Below are positions 1 to 5,915 of a stretch of 8,498 nucleotides of DNA, piece by piece. A program made the translations under genes and the position numbers. Within the stretch, counting starts at the first letter, position 1, and every line of letters starts with the position of its first letter. This stretch comes from JAQUGA01 sp964521105 (GTDB lineage: Bacteria > Bacteroidota > Bacteroidia > Bacteroidales > WCHB1-69): positions 1 through 8,498 of the forward strand of contig CAZFPO010000122.1 in NCBI GenBank assembly GCA_964521105.1, given 5' to 3'. The notes under the pieces were generated by a model, which was given only the letters and a program-made list of their open reading frames with translations, did not search any database and was not told the DNA's origin.

Positions 1-60
1 TATAGTACTTTTGAACTTTTCTGCTTTTTATAAAATGTTCGGACAGTTATGATTTTAAAC

Positions 61-91
61 AAAAAAAAAGAGGTTGCAGAAACAACCTCTT
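61..91 (-). terminator. Intrinsic terminator of the DUF4476 gene
   Basis: A perfect 9-bp stem (AAGAGGTTG at 68-76 with CAACCTCTT at 83-91) encloses a 6-nt loop. The run of A at 61-69 becomes a U tract in minus-strand RNA, directly after the stem. It lies 18 bp past the stop codon of the DUF4476 gene, which is the usual place for a Rho-independent terminator. Bases 1-60 beyond it show no gene. Confidence 0.85.
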
Positions 92-108
92 CAGTACAAA
101 ATTATGTT

Positions 109-927
109 TTATCGCCCCCTGATGTATTTGTTTAATTCGTCGATGCTTGATGGGAATGTAAAAGCATTGTTTACCACAAAATAGTTTCCTTGATCAATAG
201 TGCAATCGTAGGCAAATTTTGCAAGGTCTAATTTACTGCTTTCAAAGGTTAACATTCTTACCAATTCTAATACTTGACGTGATGTAATTTTATTTTTATA
301 CAATGCCGATTTGGCTGTTTCTAATTTAGATGAATCAAAGGATTGTTTTTCGATGAGGTTTTTTAACATTGAAAATTCATAATCGCCCATTGAATAATAG
401 CTGTTTCCGTAGTTATTTCCATACGAGTATCCGTATCCTCCTCCATAATTATTACCATAATTTCCGCTATAATGATTCCCATTAGAGTAACCGTAATGAT
501 TTCCATAATTACTGCTATTATTTCCACCATAATAACCATTGTAATTACTTCCGTAATGATAGTTATTATTTCCGTTATTTTGATAATTGGTAGAAGTTTC
601 ATTAAGAATTACTAGATTTTTATTGCGATCGATCATGGCTTCCAGCACACTATTTTGTGAGATGTATATCGAACGAGAAAAAAATAATATTCGGTTTGAA
701 ATTCTGTTATGGCTATTGTATCTGATTCTATAAACTTTCAGAAAATGATAACCGGAATTTAGGTTTGTTATGGTATAAGAAGAAGAATTTTTGTAGGTTT
801 GATTATTCATTTGCACTTCAATCTCGCTGTTATCATATAGGCGTATGGATAAACTTGAAGCGTATCCAAACGAAATAAACCCGATTATAATCAGGTATAG
901 GGCTAAAATTGTTCTCATTTTTTTCAT
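109..927 (-). CDS. Secreted DUF4476-domain protein with Gly/Asn/Tyr-rich linker
   Basis: This is a 272-residue exported protein. Residues 1-23 form a Sec signal peptide (Lys/Arg start, hydrophobic core, probable cleavage after GYA); no lipobox cysteine is visible. Residues 24-110 look like a small beta-rich domain. Residues 113-180 are low-complexity sequence made almost entirely of Asn, Gly, Tyr and Ser. Residues 181-270 match the helical DUF4476 domain: two similar half-motifs, KQSFDSSKLETAKSAL and MLTFESSKLDLAKFAY, followed by a C-terminal FPSSIDELNKYI. DUF4476 is a Bacteroidota family of unknown function, so a periplasmic or cell-surface location is inferred only. The ATG at 925-927 is preceded by GGAGG (936-940), an unusually good Shine-Dalgarno for this phylum, 8 bases upstream; a second ATG lies at codon 4. 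The gene appears to be transcribed alone, between two hairpins. Confidence 0.85.
   Translation of the reverse strand: MKKMRTILALYLIIIGFISFGYASSLSIRLYDNSEIEVQMNNQTYKNSSSYTITNLNSGYHFLKVYRIRYNSHNRISNRILFFSRSIYISQNSVLEAMIDRNKNLVILNETSTNYQNNGNNNYHYGSNYNGYYGGNNSSNYGNHYGYSNGNHYSGNYGNNYGGGYGYSYGNNYGNSYYSMGDYEFSMLKNLIEKQSFDSSKLETAKSALYKNKITSRQVLELVRMLTFESSKLDLAKFAYDCTIDQGNYFVVNNAFTFPSSIDELNKYIRGR
388..591 (-). repeat. Low-complexity coding repeat (Asn/Gly/Tyr codons)
   Basis: Degenerate short tandem repeats of AAT, GGN and TAT codons encode residues 113-180 of the DUF4476 protein, with local units such as GGAAATNATTATGG recurring irregularly. Their composition also opens a spurious 79-codon frame on the same strand. 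Tracts like this commonly vary in length between strains through slippage; that is general knowledge and cannot be seen here. Confidence 0.7.
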
Positions 928-993
928 GACTCAATCCTCCATTTTTAAGTTTCGATTATTAAAAACAAGCATTGTGCCAACAAGTCATAAAAC

Positions 994-1035
994 AAATAAG
1001 TAATCCCTTGAATAATTACAAAAGATTACTTATTT
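994..1035 (-). terminator. Hairpin downstream of the DUF1015 gene, probable terminator
   Basis: A perfect 12-bp inverted repeat (AAATAAGTAATC at 994-1005 and GATTACTTATTT at 1024-1035) has an 18-nt loop and begins 16 bp past the DUF1015 stop codon. On the minus strand it is followed by only a short T-rich stretch (GTTTTATG). It is therefore a weak terminator candidate, and it could equally be a bidirectional hairpin or an RNA-stabilising element. Confidence 0.55.
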
Positions 1036-1050
1036 AGTGAAAATAAAAAA

Positions 1051-2301
1051 TTATTCTAATTCGTGAACAACCAGTCCGGATCTGAGTTTGGGCTCAAACC
1101 AAGTTGTTTTTGGAGGCATAATATTGTCCGAATCGGCAATATCAATTAATTGTTTCATCGAAACAGCATACAAAGCAAATGCTACTTTCATTTCGCCACT
1201 GTCAACACGACGTTTTAATTCGCCTAAACCACGAATTCCTCCAATAAAATCAATTCTTTTTGAAGTTCTTAAATCTTCAATGCCTAAAATTTTATCCAGA
1301 ACATGAGTTGAAAGCACAGTTACATCAAGCACTCCGATTGGATCATTATCATCGTATGTATTTGATTTTGCAATCATTTTATACCAATAACCATCTAAGT
1401 ACATACTAAATTCATGGAGTACTGAAGGTTTGTATATTTCTTTTCCAATTTTTTCAACTACAAACACCTCTTCTAATTTTTGAAGAAACTCTTCGTTCGA
1501 CAGTCCATTCAAATCTTTAACAACACGATTATAATCGATAATTTTCAATTGATTATCAGGGAAAATAACGGACATGAAATAGTTATATTCTTCTTTTCCT
1601 GTGTGATTAGGATTATTTTTACGTTTTTCGATACCAACAAGGGCAGCAGCAGCAGTACGGTGATGTCCATCCGCCACATATAGATTTGGAATTTCATTAT
1701 CAAAAATTTCGACCAAACGGTTTATAGTGGCTTTGTCGTTTATCACCCAAAAATGATGTCCAAAACCATCATCGGAAATAAAATCATATTCCGCTTCTTG
1801 ATTTTTCAAAATATTATTTACAATTGCATCTACTTCAGGATGAGCCGGATATGCAAAAAATACAGGTTCAACATTTGCATTTGTAATACGAACATGAATC
1901 ATACGATCTTCTTCTTTATCCTTTCGGGTTAATTCATGTTTTTTAATTTTATTGTTGAAGTAATCGTCAACATGTGTACAAGCTACGATACCATATTGCG
2001 TTCTTCCATCCATAGTTTGCCCATAGATGTATAGTTTTTCATCCGTATCTTTTACAAGCCAATTATTACTTTTAAATTTATTGAAATTTTCAACAACTCT
2101 ATTATAAACTTCCTGACCGTGTTCGTCGATACCAGCAGGGAATTCGAGTTCAGCTTTAGTAACTCTAAGTAATGAATATTGATTTCCTTCAGCTTCGATA
2201 CGAGCTTCTTCAGAATTTAAAACGTCGTAAGGACGAGAAGCCAATTGTTTAACAATTGCTTTTGGAGGTCTAAGACCTTTAAAAGGTTTAATAATTGCCA
2301 T
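1051..2301 (-). CDS. DUF1015 family protein, linked to serine biosynthesis genes
   Basis: This is a 416-residue cytoplasmic protein of the DUF1015 family at full family length. The N-terminus carries the typical PFKGLRP (6-12) and SRPYDVLN (22-29) blocks, the middle a KHELTRKDKEEDR segment (121-133), and residues 209-216 the VADGHHRT motif. DGHHR also occurs in ParB/sulfiredoxin-fold serine kinases (SerK of Thermococcus, SbnI), which is the only catalytic hint. The family has no function that I can state firmly. It lies in the same direction downstream of serC and serA, separated by a four-helix-bundle gene, and this neighbourhood also occurs in other Bacteroidota as far as I recall. A role in serine or phosphoserine metabolism is therefore inferred, not shown. 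The ATG at 2299-2301 follows a good Bacteroidota -7 element, so the gene probably has its own promoter. Confidence 0.85.
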   Translation of the reverse strand: MAIIKPFKGLRPPKAIVKQLASRPYDVLNSEEARIEAEGNQYSLLRVTKAELEFPAGIDEHGQEVYNRVVENFNKFKSNNWLVKDTDEKLYIYGQTMDGRTQYGIVACTHVDDYFNNKIKKHELTRKDKEEDRMIHVRITNANVEPVFFAYPAHPEVDAIVNNILKNQEAEYDFISDDGFGHHFWVINDKATINRLVEIFDNEIPNLYVADGHHRTAAAALVGIEKRKNNPNHTGKEEYNYFMSVIFPDNQLKIIDYNRVVKDLNGLSNEEFLQKLEEVFVVEKIGKEIYKPSVLHEFSMYLDGYWYKMIAKSNTYDDNDPIGVLDVTVLSTHVLDKILGIEDLRTSKRIDFIGGIRGLGELKRRVDSGEMKVAFALYAVSMKQLIDIADSDNIMPPKTTWFEPKLRSGLVVHELE

Positions 2302-2329
2302 AATATTACTGTTTTTTGTTTTGTTGATG

Positions 2330-2361
2330 CAAACCTACAAAAAATTATAATGATTTTACAA
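2330..2361 (-). promoter_or_regulatory. Bacteroidota-type promoter for the DUF1015 gene
   Basis: On the minus strand TAGGTTTG (2330-2337) matches the -7 consensus TAnnTTTG exactly, and TTG (2359-2361) lies 21 bases upstream as a partial -33 element. The -7 box is about 28 bases before the ATG. It sits between the start codon and the terminator of the preceding gene, as expected for a separate transcription unit. Confidence 0.6.
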
Positions 2362-2370
2362 CATAAAAAA

Positions 2371-2404
2371 GAAAAAGGCAATAACTTGTTTGTTATTGCC
2401 TTTT
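2371..2404 (-). terminator. Intrinsic terminator of the four-helix-bundle gene
   Basis: A perfect 13-bp stem (2373-2385 with 2392-2404, core GGCAATAAC/GTTATTGCC) closes a 6-nt loop. In minus-strand RNA the stem is followed by a U-rich tract running to about 2364. It starts 18 bp after the stop codon of the four-helix-bundle gene and separates that gene from DUF1015. Confidence 0.85.
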
Positions 2405-2421
2405 AAAAACTTATAATTTTA

Positions 2422-2835
2422 TTATTCCTCGTCTTCGTCTTTTGAATTTAAAGTACTACGTTGTAAAGATGCAATAAGCGAACCGATCATCTTGGTTAAC
2501 TCCATTAAATGATTCCGAGAATGTTCTGTATTATCTTCGGTAAAATAATGTTGGTCAGCACAAATAGTAGTATAAACAACACATTCACGAACTGCACTTT
2601 TTGCCATTTTTAAATAGTAAATAAATTGCGATTTATTTCTTGCTGAGCCTTCAGCAATATTAAGTGCGATAGCTTGAGCCGACTTAACAAAAGGAGTTCC
2701 GAGGCTTTCCTGAATTTCACTTGGGAACATACTAACCACACTATGAATCCACTTGATATATTCTAAAGATTTTGAATAAATTCGTAAATCTTCAAAACGA
2801 AAAAAACTAACGGAGTTTTCAGAATCAGTACTCAT
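2422..2835 (-). CDS. Four-helix-bundle protein (S23/IVP family)
   Basis: This is a 137-residue protein of the four-helix-bundle family named after the proteins encoded by 23S rRNA intervening sequences. The signature parts are FRFEDLRIYSKSLEYI at residues 12-27 (family consensus FEDLxIW) and the central block IALNIAEGSARNKSQFIYYL (56-75, consensus SNIAEG.GR....F..FL). The tail is acidic (DEDEE). Molecular function is unknown for free-standing members. The related Avd protein works with diversity-generating reverse transcriptases, but no reverse transcriptase or rRNA is visible here. The ATG at 2833-2835 has no Shine-Dalgarno. A promoter candidate lies upstream and a strong terminator downstream, so it may be transcribed alone although it sits inside the serine gene cluster. 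Confidence 0.85.
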   Translation of the reverse strand: MSTDSENSVSFFRFEDLRIYSKSLEYIKWIHSVVSMFPSEIQESLGTPFVKSAQAIALNIAEGSARNKSQFIYYLKMAKSAVRECVVYTTICADQHYFTEDNTEHSRNHLMELTKMIGSLIASLQRSTLNSKDEDEE

Positions 2836-2885
2836 ATTGCAAATGTTTAGTTAATAATAATTAATTTTTCAGTTTGTGAGTGCTG

Positions 2886-2916
2886 TAAAATTACACATTT
2901 ATTTTAATTCTCCAAA
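2886..2916 (-). promoter_or_regulatory. Candidate promoter of the four-helix-bundle gene
   Basis: On the minus strand TTTG (2913-2916) is followed after exactly 19 bases by TAATTTTA (2886-2893), which is one base off the Bacteroidota TAnnTTTG element. The box is about 50 bases before the ATG. No terminator hairpin is visible between the serA stop and this site, so read-through from serA remains possible. Confidence 0.45.
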
Positions 2917-2940
2917 GAAATTTTAAATAAATTTTAAAAA

Positions 2941-3864
2941 TTACTTGTTAACTTTAAATGTAATATCTCCAGTCTCGAAAAACTTTACAATTTGATTAGC
3001 AGCAGCTAAACCGGCATTAATATTTGCTTCGGCAGTTTGAGCACCCATTTTCTTTGGTGAAAAGAAAATTCTATTACAAAATTTTTCAGTAAAGGGAGTT
3101 GCATTTTTCGGGGTAATATCCGAATAATATTTAAAATCGGCTCTTTCTTCCATTACTTTCACCAATTCTTCTTCGTGAATAACCTCTGCTCTTGCTGTGT
3201 TTACCAGAGTAGCACCCTTTGGCATGGTCATTAGTAAGTTATAATTAATTGACAATTTAGTATCGGCATTTGCAGGGATATGCAGCGAAATATATTGGCA
3301 AGTTTTGTATAGTTCTTCGCGTGTTTCAACAGGAATTACTCCAAGTTCTTTCATTGCTTCGGGTTTAACAAAAGCATCATACGCATAAACTTCCATACCA
3401 AAACCTTTAGCAATGATAGCCACGAGTTTACCTACATTTCCAAAAGCATGAATTCCTAATTTTTTACCTTTTAATTCAGTTCCCGAAGATCCATCATAAT
3501 TATTACGAGCAGCCATTACCATCATTCCTAAAGCCAACTCTGCCACGGCGTTTGAATTTTGCCCCGGTGTATTCATGGCAACAATTCCATTTGCTGTACA
3601 TGTAGCTAAGTCGATATTATCATAACCGGCACCAGCACGAACAATGATTTTTAATTTTTTTGCATTATCCAACACTTCTTTTGAAGCAATATCGGAGCGA
3701 ATAATCATAGCATCTACGTTTGCTGAACCTTCGATAAGTTCTTGTTGAGAAGTATATTTTTCCAACAAAACTAATTCATGACCAGCACCTTCAACAATTT
3801 TTCTAATTCCGTCCACAGCAACTTTTGCAAATGGTTTATCGGTAGCAACTAATATTTTTTTCAT
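2941..3864 (-). CDS. serA: D-3-phosphoglycerate dehydrogenase, short form without ACT domain
   Basis: This enzyme oxidises 3-phosphoglycerate to 3-phosphohydroxypyruvate with NAD, the first step of serine synthesis, in the cytoplasm. The 307 residues cover only the catalytic core of the D-2-hydroxyacid dehydrogenase family. Visible motifs are VRAGAGYDNID (75-85), NTPGQNSNAVAELALG (98-113), the nucleotide-binding GIHAFGNVGK (137-146) and VNTARAEVI with the expected catalytic Arg225. There is no C-terminal ASB or ACT domain, so serine feedback through ACT is not expected. The usual PHIGA catalytic-His block reads PKKMGAQTAEAN (270-281), with lysine in place of histidine; I recall this from the Bacteroides and Entamoeba branch of the family. 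The ATG at 3862-3864 has no Shine-Dalgarno. It lies 72 bp after serC, with a terminator-like hairpin in the gap. Confidence 0.92.
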   Translation of the reverse strand: MKKILVATDKPFAKVAVDGIRKIVEGAGHELVLLEKYTSQQELIEGSANVDAMIIRSDIASKEVLDNAKKLKIIVRAGAGYDNIDLATCTANGIVAMNTPGQNSNAVAELALGMMVMAARNNYDGSSGTELKGKKLGIHAFGNVGKLVAIIAKGFGMEVYAYDAFVKPEAMKELGVIPVETREELYKTCQYISLHIPANADTKLSINYNLLMTMPKGATLVNTARAEVIHEEELVKVMEERADFKYYSDITPKNATPFTEKFCNRIFFSPKKMGAQTAEANINAGLAAANQIVKFFETGDITFKVNK

Positions 3865-3882
3865 GTTTAATATTTTTTATTT

Positions 3883-3922
3883 ATAAAAAAGTTGCCACGA
3901 ATGAATCCATAGGTGGCAACTT
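3883..3922 (-). terminator. Intrinsic terminator between serC and serA
   Basis: A perfect 10-bp stem (AAGTTGCCAC at 3889-3898, GTGGCAACTT at 3913-3922) has a 14-nt loop and runs into TTTTTT on the minus strand. It starts 14 bp after the serC stop codon and ends about 20 bp before the serA ATG. It has the form of a normal terminator of serC, yet no clear -33/-7 promoter for serA lies beyond it. It may terminate partially and lower serA expression relative to serC. Confidence 0.75.
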
Positions 3923-3936
3923 GTTAAAATGACTAA

Positions 3937-5010
3937 TTAGGCGTTTAATTTTTCAAATTCTTTCATGCAATCAACCAATGCTTGAACGCTTTCGATAGGG
4001 CAAGCATTGTAAGTAGAAGCTCTGAAACCACCAACCGAGCGGTGACCTTTGATTCCTATCATGTTGCGTTCTTTTGCAAAAGCCATAAAGTCAGCTTCTT
4101 TATCTTTGTATTTTTCGCTCATTACAAAACAAATATTCATTAATGAACGGTCTTCCTTAGCAGCAGTTCCAACAAACATTGGGTTACGATCAATTTCGTT
4201 GTACAATAAAGCTGCTTTTTCTTCATTCATTTTTTGAACTGCCTTTAAACCACCCATATTTTTAACCCATTTTAAGGTTTGAGTCATTACAAATATTGGA
4301 AAAACAGGAGGTGTATTGAACATGGAACCTTCAGCAGCATGAGTTCTATAATCCAACATGGTTGGTAAATAGCGTGAAACTTTTCCTAAAATGTCTTTTT
4401 TAACAATTACAAAGGTTACGCCAGCAGGACCTACATTTTTTTGTGCTCCACCGTAAATTAAACCATATTTTCTTACATCAACAGGGCGGCTCATAATATC
4501 TGACGACATATCCGCAACCAAAGTTACCGGACAATCCATGTCGGTGCGAATTTCGGTACCATAAATAGTATTGTTCGTAGTGATGTGGAAATAATCAGCA
4601 TCAGCAGGAATTACATAATTTTTAGGAACGTAGCAATAAGTTTTGTCTGCAGAAGATGCAACACAAACGGTTTCGCCAATGCCTTTAGCTTCTTTTAAGG
4701 CTTTTTTTGCCCAAACGCCAGTTTCCAAATACGCTGCTTTTTTCTCCAACAAATTCATTGGAAGCATTAAAAACTGGGTGCTTGCACCACCGCCTAAAAA
4801 CAACACATCATAATCTTCGGGAATATCCAATAGTTCACGCCATAATGCGACACATTCAGCCATAACAGCCTCCCACTCTTTTGAACGATGAGATACTTCA
4901 ATTACTGACATTCCTGTTCCGGCAAAATCTTTTAACGCATCAATCGAAGCTGCAATGGCTTCTTTTGGTAAAATACATGGACCTGCATTGAAATTGTGTA
5001 CTTTTTTCAT
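3937..5010 (-). CDS. serC: Phosphoserine aminotransferase
   Basis: This PLP enzyme moves the amino group of glutamate to 3-phosphohydroxypyruvate, giving O-phosphoserine (the second step of serine synthesis). SerC enzymes also act in pyridoxal phosphate synthesis in some bacteria. The 357 residues are full length. Motifs are HNFNAGPCILP at the N-terminus, SHRSKEW (40-46), the phosphate-binding GGGAS (73-77), TNNTIYGTE (145-153), and GGAQKNVGPAGV with Lys191 as the Schiff-base lysine. The C-terminal GHRSVGGFRASTYNA carries the substrate-binding arginines. The ATG at 5008-5010 has no Shine-Dalgarno but lies about 38 bp downstream of a very good Bacteroidota promoter. serA follows in the same direction. 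Confidence 0.95.
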   Translation of the reverse strand: MKKVHNFNAGPCILPKEAIAASIDALKDFAGTGMSVIEVSHRSKEWEAVMAECVALWRELLDIPEDYDVLFLGGGASTQFLMLPMNLLEKKAAYLETGVWAKKALKEAKGIGETVCVASSADKTYCYVPKNYVIPADADYFHITTNNTIYGTEIRTDMDCPVTLVADMSSDIMSRPVDVRKYGLIYGGAQKNVGPAGVTFVIVKKDILGKVSRYLPTMLDYRTHAAEGSMFNTPPVFPIFVMTQTLKWVKNMGGLKAVQKMNEEKAALLYNEIDRNPMFVGTAAKEDRSLMNICFVMSEKYKDKEADFMAFAKERNMIGIKGHRSVGGFRASTYNACPIESVQALVDCMKEFEKLNA

Positions 5011-5048
5011 AGTATATAATTTTTAAATTTTTAGTTTTTCATTAACCG

Positions 5049-5078
5049 CAAAGTTATAATATTAAATGATATTTCAAA
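5049..5078 (-). promoter_or_regulatory. Bacteroidota-type promoter of serC
   Basis: On the minus strand TTTG (5075-5078) is followed after 18 bases by TAACTTTG (5049-5056), an exact match to the -7 element TAnnTTTG. It lies about 38 bases before the serC ATG. This is the best promoter match in the window. Confidence 0.7.
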
Positions 5079-5101
5079 GCCAAATTTGAAAATATATTAT
5101 C

Positions 5102-5219
5102 GGGGATTCTAAAAATTGCTTTTTTGTCGTTAAATTCAAATTTTCAAATCCTCAAATACACCAGTATTCTCCTGTTTAAAAATTTTCTTCGCCTAAAAAA
5201 ATCTAATTTTTAGAACCCC
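5102..5219. repeat. Long-range inverted repeat bounding a 118-bp element
   Basis: The left arm GGGGATTCTAAAAATT (5102-5117) and the right arm AATTTTTAGAACCCC (5205-5219) are reverse complements apart from one unpaired A. They enclose 87 bp. On the minus strand the interior contains a stretch reading QENTGVFEDLKI and then stop (5136-5174), which resembles the start of four-helix-bundle genes such as the one at 2422-2835. The unit could be a small non-autonomous mobile element or a gene remnant. No transposase is present. Confidence 0.5.
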
Positions 5220-5260
5220 TCTTATATTAAAAATTACTCCGGACCGATTAAAAGTTTGAG

Positions 5261-5298
5261 ACCTCCTTCGGCGGTTAAAACCTCCTTCGGCGGTTAAA
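5261..5298. repeat. Two tandem copies of a 19-bp GC-rich unit
   Basis: ACCTCCTTCGGCGGTTAAA occurs twice in direct, perfect tandem (5261-5279 and 5280-5298). Each copy has an imperfect dyad, CCTCC/GGCGG. It is noticeably richer in G+C than the surroundings. It opens a cluster of palindromic repeats in the serC-lipoprotein gap. Confidence 0.85.
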
Positions 5299-5328
5299 AT
5301 TCATCTCCGTGAGCCGACGGATCTGAAT
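5299..5328. repeat. Imperfect hairpin next to the 19-bp tandem repeat
   Basis: Arms ATTCATCTCCGT (5299-5310) and ACGGATCTGAAT (5317-5328) pair at 10 of 12 positions around the loop GAGCCG. It follows the 19-bp tandem repeat directly. There is no T tract on either side, so it reads as a REP-like repeat rather than a terminator. Confidence 0.6.
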
Positions 5329-5350
5329 ACAAGGCTTTTGGCGAATTCAG

Positions 5351-5401
5351 TAAGAGAATGGGTTGGTTGGCGACTCCGTCGCCAACCAACCCATTCTCTT
5401 A
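5351..5401. repeat. Perfect 24-bp hairpin with a 3-nt loop
   Basis: Bases 5351-5374 and 5378-5401 are perfect reverse complements around the loop TCC. The arm includes GGGTTGGTTGGCGAC. No U tract follows it on either strand, so it is not a standard intrinsic terminator, although it lies downstream of the lipoprotein gene that ends at 5584. It is probably a REP/MITE-type palindrome, possibly an RNA 3'-end stabiliser. Confidence 0.9.
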
Positions 5402-5417
5402 TATGTAACTAACTGAT

Positions 5418-5444
5418 TGTCATTCCAAACGCAGTAAGGAATCT
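5418..5444. repeat. Dispersed-type repeat with ATTCC/GGAAT dyad
   Basis: The 27-bp stretch beginning TGTCATTCCAAACGCAG and ending AAGGAATCT has a short dyad ATTCC...GGAAT. It closely resembles an intergenic repeat that I recall as frequent in Bacteroidota genomes (TGTCATTCCGAACGNAGTGAGGAATCT). Copy number in this genome cannot be judged from one window. The rest of 5445-5583 is AT-rich and shows nothing I can name. Confidence 0.5.
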
Positions 5445-5583
5445 TTTAAAATAAATGTTTTTTTATTTAATCGGTCAGTAGTGATTAAAAATGAAAAATC
5501 GGTTTTCTATTTTGAAAGATTGGAAATATCTCAAAACAAAATGATTGTTTATTCGAAAAGAATCTTACTTTTTCTCGCAAACA

Positions 5584-5883
5584 CTAATTAATTTCCCTTC
5601 TTACACCATATTTGGTCATCATAACTGGCTTATCTTTTGGTTTTTGTGGCTTGGAAACGCTGTCTTTCACAACAGGTTTTGGCTTGTTTGCAATGGGTTT
5701 GTTTTCGGGCTTTATTGTATCTTTTATGGGTTGAGTTTCGTTTACAACAACCGAATCAGGTTTTTCGGGTACTTCCTCATTTGTCTTTTTTTCGCTGTTT
5801 GACTGACATGACATTAGAAACAATATGGCAAATCCCATTATACTAAGGCTAAACTTTAAAATATTCTGTTTGATTTTTTTCAT
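5584..5883 (-). CDS. KYG-motif small lipoprotein, second tandem paralog
   Basis: This is a 99-residue predicted lipoprotein. The signal peptide ends in the lipobox FLMSC (Cys26), so the mature protein should be lipidated and anchored in the inner or outer membrane. Residues 27-80 are rich in Lys, Pro, Glu and Asn and look disordered. Near the C-terminus is the TKYG motif (90-93), followed by six residues, VRREIN. Residues 27-70 match the adjacent upstream paralog except at position 38 (Val here, Ala there), and the DNA is nearly identical over that stretch, so the duplication is recent. The tails around KYG have diverged. It lies 32 bp after the paralog and is the last gene of the presumed four-gene operon with the radical SAM enzyme. 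I propose, by analogy, that it is a substrate of that enzyme. Confidence 0.75.
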   Translation of the reverse strand: MKKIKQNILKFSLSIMGFAILFLMSCQSNSEKKTNEEVPEKPDSVVVNETQPIKDTIKPENKPIANKPKPVVKDSVSKPQKPKDKPVMMTKYGVRREIN

Positions 5884-5915
5884 AATGTTTGGGTTTTATT
5901 GAATCATAAATAATC

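Noticed and set aside
363..602. 79-codon frame on the minus strand inside the DUF4476 gene
   Set aside because: It is a frame-shifted reading of the Asn/Gly/Tyr repeat; its Ile/Met/Glu-rich composition is an artefact of that repeat.
2422..2835. Avd accessory protein of a diversity-generating retroelement
   Set aside because: Same fold family, but no reverse transcriptase, template repeat or variable repeat is visible in the window.
5361..5371. G-quadruplex in GGGTTGGTTGG
   Set aside because: Only three G runs are close together, and the perfect hairpin explains the segment better.
5351..5401. Intrinsic terminator of the lipoprotein operon
   Set aside because: The stem is strong but no U tract follows on either strand, and it lies about 180 bp past the last stop codon.
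5545..5846. Two plus-strand frames over the KYG lipoprotein gene
   Set aside because: They are antisense to a gene with a clear lipobox and a conserved paralog, and have no recognisable domain.
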